DNA from: Bacteroidia bacterium
GTDB lineage: Bacteria; Bacteroidota; Bacteroidia; Bacteroidales; VadinHA17
Assembly (NCBI GenBank): GCA_026391515.1
Contig: JAPLEC010000414.1
Span: 1-7,038, forward strand
Reading direction: 5' to 3'
Length of the DNA: 7,038 bases
Shown piece by piece: positions 5,376-7,038 of this stretch (the stretch's first letter is position 1; each line of letters starts with the position of its first letter). Both the position numbers and the translations under genes were made by a program. A model generated the notes under the pieces. The model saw only the letters and a list, made by a program, of their open reading frames with translations, had not been told where the DNA came from and searched no databases.

Positions 5376-7038
5376 ATGAACCAGGAAGAGAATCTTCTGT
5401 TTAAAATATCAACTCCTGAAGATCTCAGGAAGCTCACTCCTGCCGATCTTGTGAAGGTCAGCGCAGAGCTTCGTCAGTTTATCATTGACTCTGTCAGTAA
5501 TAACCCGGGACATCTTGGTGCAAACCTTGGTGTTGTTGAATTAACCGTTGCACTCCATTATGTCTTTAATACCCCTTACGATAAAATAATCTGGGATGTC
5601 GGCCATCAGGCTTATGGCCATAAAATACTGACAGGAAGGCGTGAAAGGTTTTCGACCAACCGAAAATATAAAGGTATAAGCGGCTTTCCTAAAATGGCTG
5701 AAAGTGAATATGATGCATTCGGTACCGGACATTCATCAACTTCAATTTCTGCAGCACTTGGAATTGCTGTTGCTGCTAAAAGAAAAGGAGAAAACAGGCA
5801 GGTTGTTGCTGTTATTGGCGATGGAGCAATGACAGCAGGAGAAGCTTTTGAAGGACTCAATAATGCCGGTATAGCAAAATCTGACATTCTTGTTGTTCTT
5901 AACGACAATAATATAGCTATTGATCCAAATGTCGGAGCAATTAAGGAGTACCTGCTCGACCTGACAACCAGTAAATCTTATAACAGATTTAAGGATAAAG
6001 TCTGGAATTTTCTCGGAAAAGTTGGAAAAGTAGGACCCAGAGCCCGGACTTTAGCAGCACAAGTTGAGGCAGGATTTAAAAGCACCATTCTCGACAGAAG
6101 TAATCTTTTTGAAGGAATGGGATTCAGATATTTCGGACCTATCGATGGACATGATGTATTACACCTGGTAAAAACTCTTGAAGATCTGAAAAGGATCCCC
6201 GGACCGAAGCTGCTTCACTGTCTTACTGTTAAGGGAAAAGGATTTAAACAGGCCGAAGAGAACCAGACTATATTCCATGCCCCGGGCAAATTTGATAAGG
6301 AAACCGGTGAAATTATCAGTACTTCGAACGGAGATGCACCTTTATACCAGGAGGTTTTCGGAAAGACTATCCTGGAGCTCGCACGGATGAATGAAAAGAT
6401 AGCCGGCATCACTCCGGCAATGCCAACCGGCTGTTCCCTGAATATCATGATGAAGGAGATACCTGAAAGGACATTCGATGTGGGTATAGCTGAGCAACAT
6501 GCTGTAACTTTCTCAGCAGGACTTGCAACTCAGGGAATGATACCCTTCTGCAACATTTATTCATCGTTCATTCAGAGGGCTTACGACCAGATAATACATG
6601 ATGTTGCACTTCAGAATCTTCATGTAGTTTTCTGTATCGACCGGGGAGGACTTGTAGGGGCAGATGGTCCAACACATCATGGATTTTTTGACCTGGCTTT
6701 TATGCGGACAATTCCTAATATGATTGTAAGTGCCCCTATGGATGCTGTAGAGCTGAGAAACCTGATGTACACCGCTCAGCTTGAAAAGAACAGTGGACCT
6801 TTTTCGATCCGTTATCCGAGGGGATACAGTCTTATTTCTGACTGGAAGAGACCATTTGATGAAATTGAAATAGGCAAAGCCAGGTTCTTAAGCGAAGGAA
6901 AGGATATTGCGGTTTTAAGCATCGGGCAGCCTGGAAATGAGGTTGTTGCAGTAGTGAAAAAGCTTGAAAAAGAATCAATTATGGTAACCCACTTGGATAT
7001 GCGTTTCGTCGCTCCTCTCGACAAAAATGTGCTTCATT
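5376..7038 (+). CDS. dxs: 1-deoxy-D-xylulose-5-phosphate synthase (DXS), 3' end outside window
   Basis: The thiamine-diphosphate enzyme that joins pyruvate and D-glyceraldehyde 3-phosphate, releasing CO2, to make DXP. DXP is the entry point of the MEP isoprenoid pathway and also feeds thiamine and pyridoxal synthesis. It is cytoplasmic. 554 residues are visible of about 620-640 usual. His46 lies in NPGHLG; GHQAYGHK is at 76-83; the ThDP/Mg motif runs from GDG (148-150) to LNDN (175-178). The pyrimidine-binding domain runs from about 320 to 485, with catalytic Glu373 in IAEQHAVTFSAG and GPTHHG carrying His434. These match Glu370 and His431 of the E. coli enzyme with a constant +3 offset. The C-terminal transketolase-like domain begins near 496 and is cut by the window end. 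ATG 5376 is the only in-frame ATG after the stop at 5343. No Shine-Dalgarno is seen; the leader instead has CCCTCC. No broken or missing motif is visible. Confidence 0.97.
   Translation, partial: MNQEENLLFKISTPEDLRKLTPADLVKVSAELRQFIIDSVSNNPGHLGANLGVVELTVALHYVFNTPYDKIIWDVGHQAYGHKILTGRRERFSTNRKYKGISGFPKMAESEYDAFGTGHSSTSISAALGIAVAAKRKGENRQVVAVIGDGAMTAGEAFEGLNNAGIAKSDILVVLNDNNIAIDPNVGAIKEYLLDLTTSKSYNRFKDKVWNFLGKVGKVGPRARTLAAQVEAGFKSTILDRSNLFEGMGFRYFGPIDGHDVLHLVKTLEDLKRIPGPKLLHCLTVKGKGFKQAEENQTIFHAPGKFDKETGEIISTSNGDAPLYQEVFGKTILELARMNEKIAGITPAMPTGCSLNIMMKEIPERTFDVGIAEQHAVTFSAGLATQGMIPFCNIYSSFIQRAYDQIIHDVALQNLHVVFCIDRGGLVGADGPTHHGFFDLAFMRTIPNMIVSAPMDAVELRNLMYTAQLEKNSGPFSIRYPRGYSLISDWKRPFDEIEIGKARFLSEGKDIAVLSIGQPGNEVVAVVKKLEKESIMVTHLDMRFVAPLDKNVLH

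Noticed and set aside
5541..5908. Two minus-strand open frames (5541-5732 and 5612-5908)
   Set aside because: They are antisense to the well-conserved ThDP-binding part of dxs, have no recognisable product and overlap each other.

Overview
The window looks like a stretch of a Bacteroidota (Bacteroidetes) chromosome. Four things point there: a Bacteroidetes-type ECF sigma factor directly followed by a FecR-type anti-sigma factor with a C-terminal DUF4974-like part; STN and carboxypeptidase-regulatory-like domains in a secreted protein; matches to the Bacteroidetes promoter consensus (TTG, then TAnnTTTG) between the two right-hand genes; and a DXS protein of typical Bacteroidetes wording. Genus or species cannot be given from this much sequence. 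Base composition is AT-rich and even throughout, and I see no insertion sequence, tRNA, rRNA or CRISPR.

Left part (1-4209, all + strand, tightly packed): a probable operon of four genes. It runs from the 3' part of a secreted or cell-envelope protein with a carboxypeptidase-regulatory-like domain (cut by the window start), through an ECF sigma factor and an overlapping FecR-like membrane anti-sigma factor, to a 520-residue secreted protein with STN, carboxypeptidase-regulatory-like and long C-terminal domains. The first and last proteins share that C-terminal domain, so a paralogous pair flanks the sigma/anti-sigma pair. In the textbook layout the gene after fecR is a SusC/FecA-type TonB-dependent receptor whose STN domain touches FecR. 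Here the STN domain is present but the outer-membrane barrel is not. I infer a cell-surface signalling module whose sensor is a soluble or anchored periplasmic protein rather than a transporter.

Middle (4211-5224, - strand): an OmpA-family lipoprotein with a long coiled coil and a peptidoglycan-binding C-terminal domain. It converges on the operon with a single base between the two stop codons.

Right part: a 151-bp divergent intergenic region (5225-5375) holds a 9-bp-arm inverted repeat and a promoter-like box for each direction, then dxs, the first enzyme of the MEP isoprenoid pathway, which runs off the right end about 80-90 codons short of full length.
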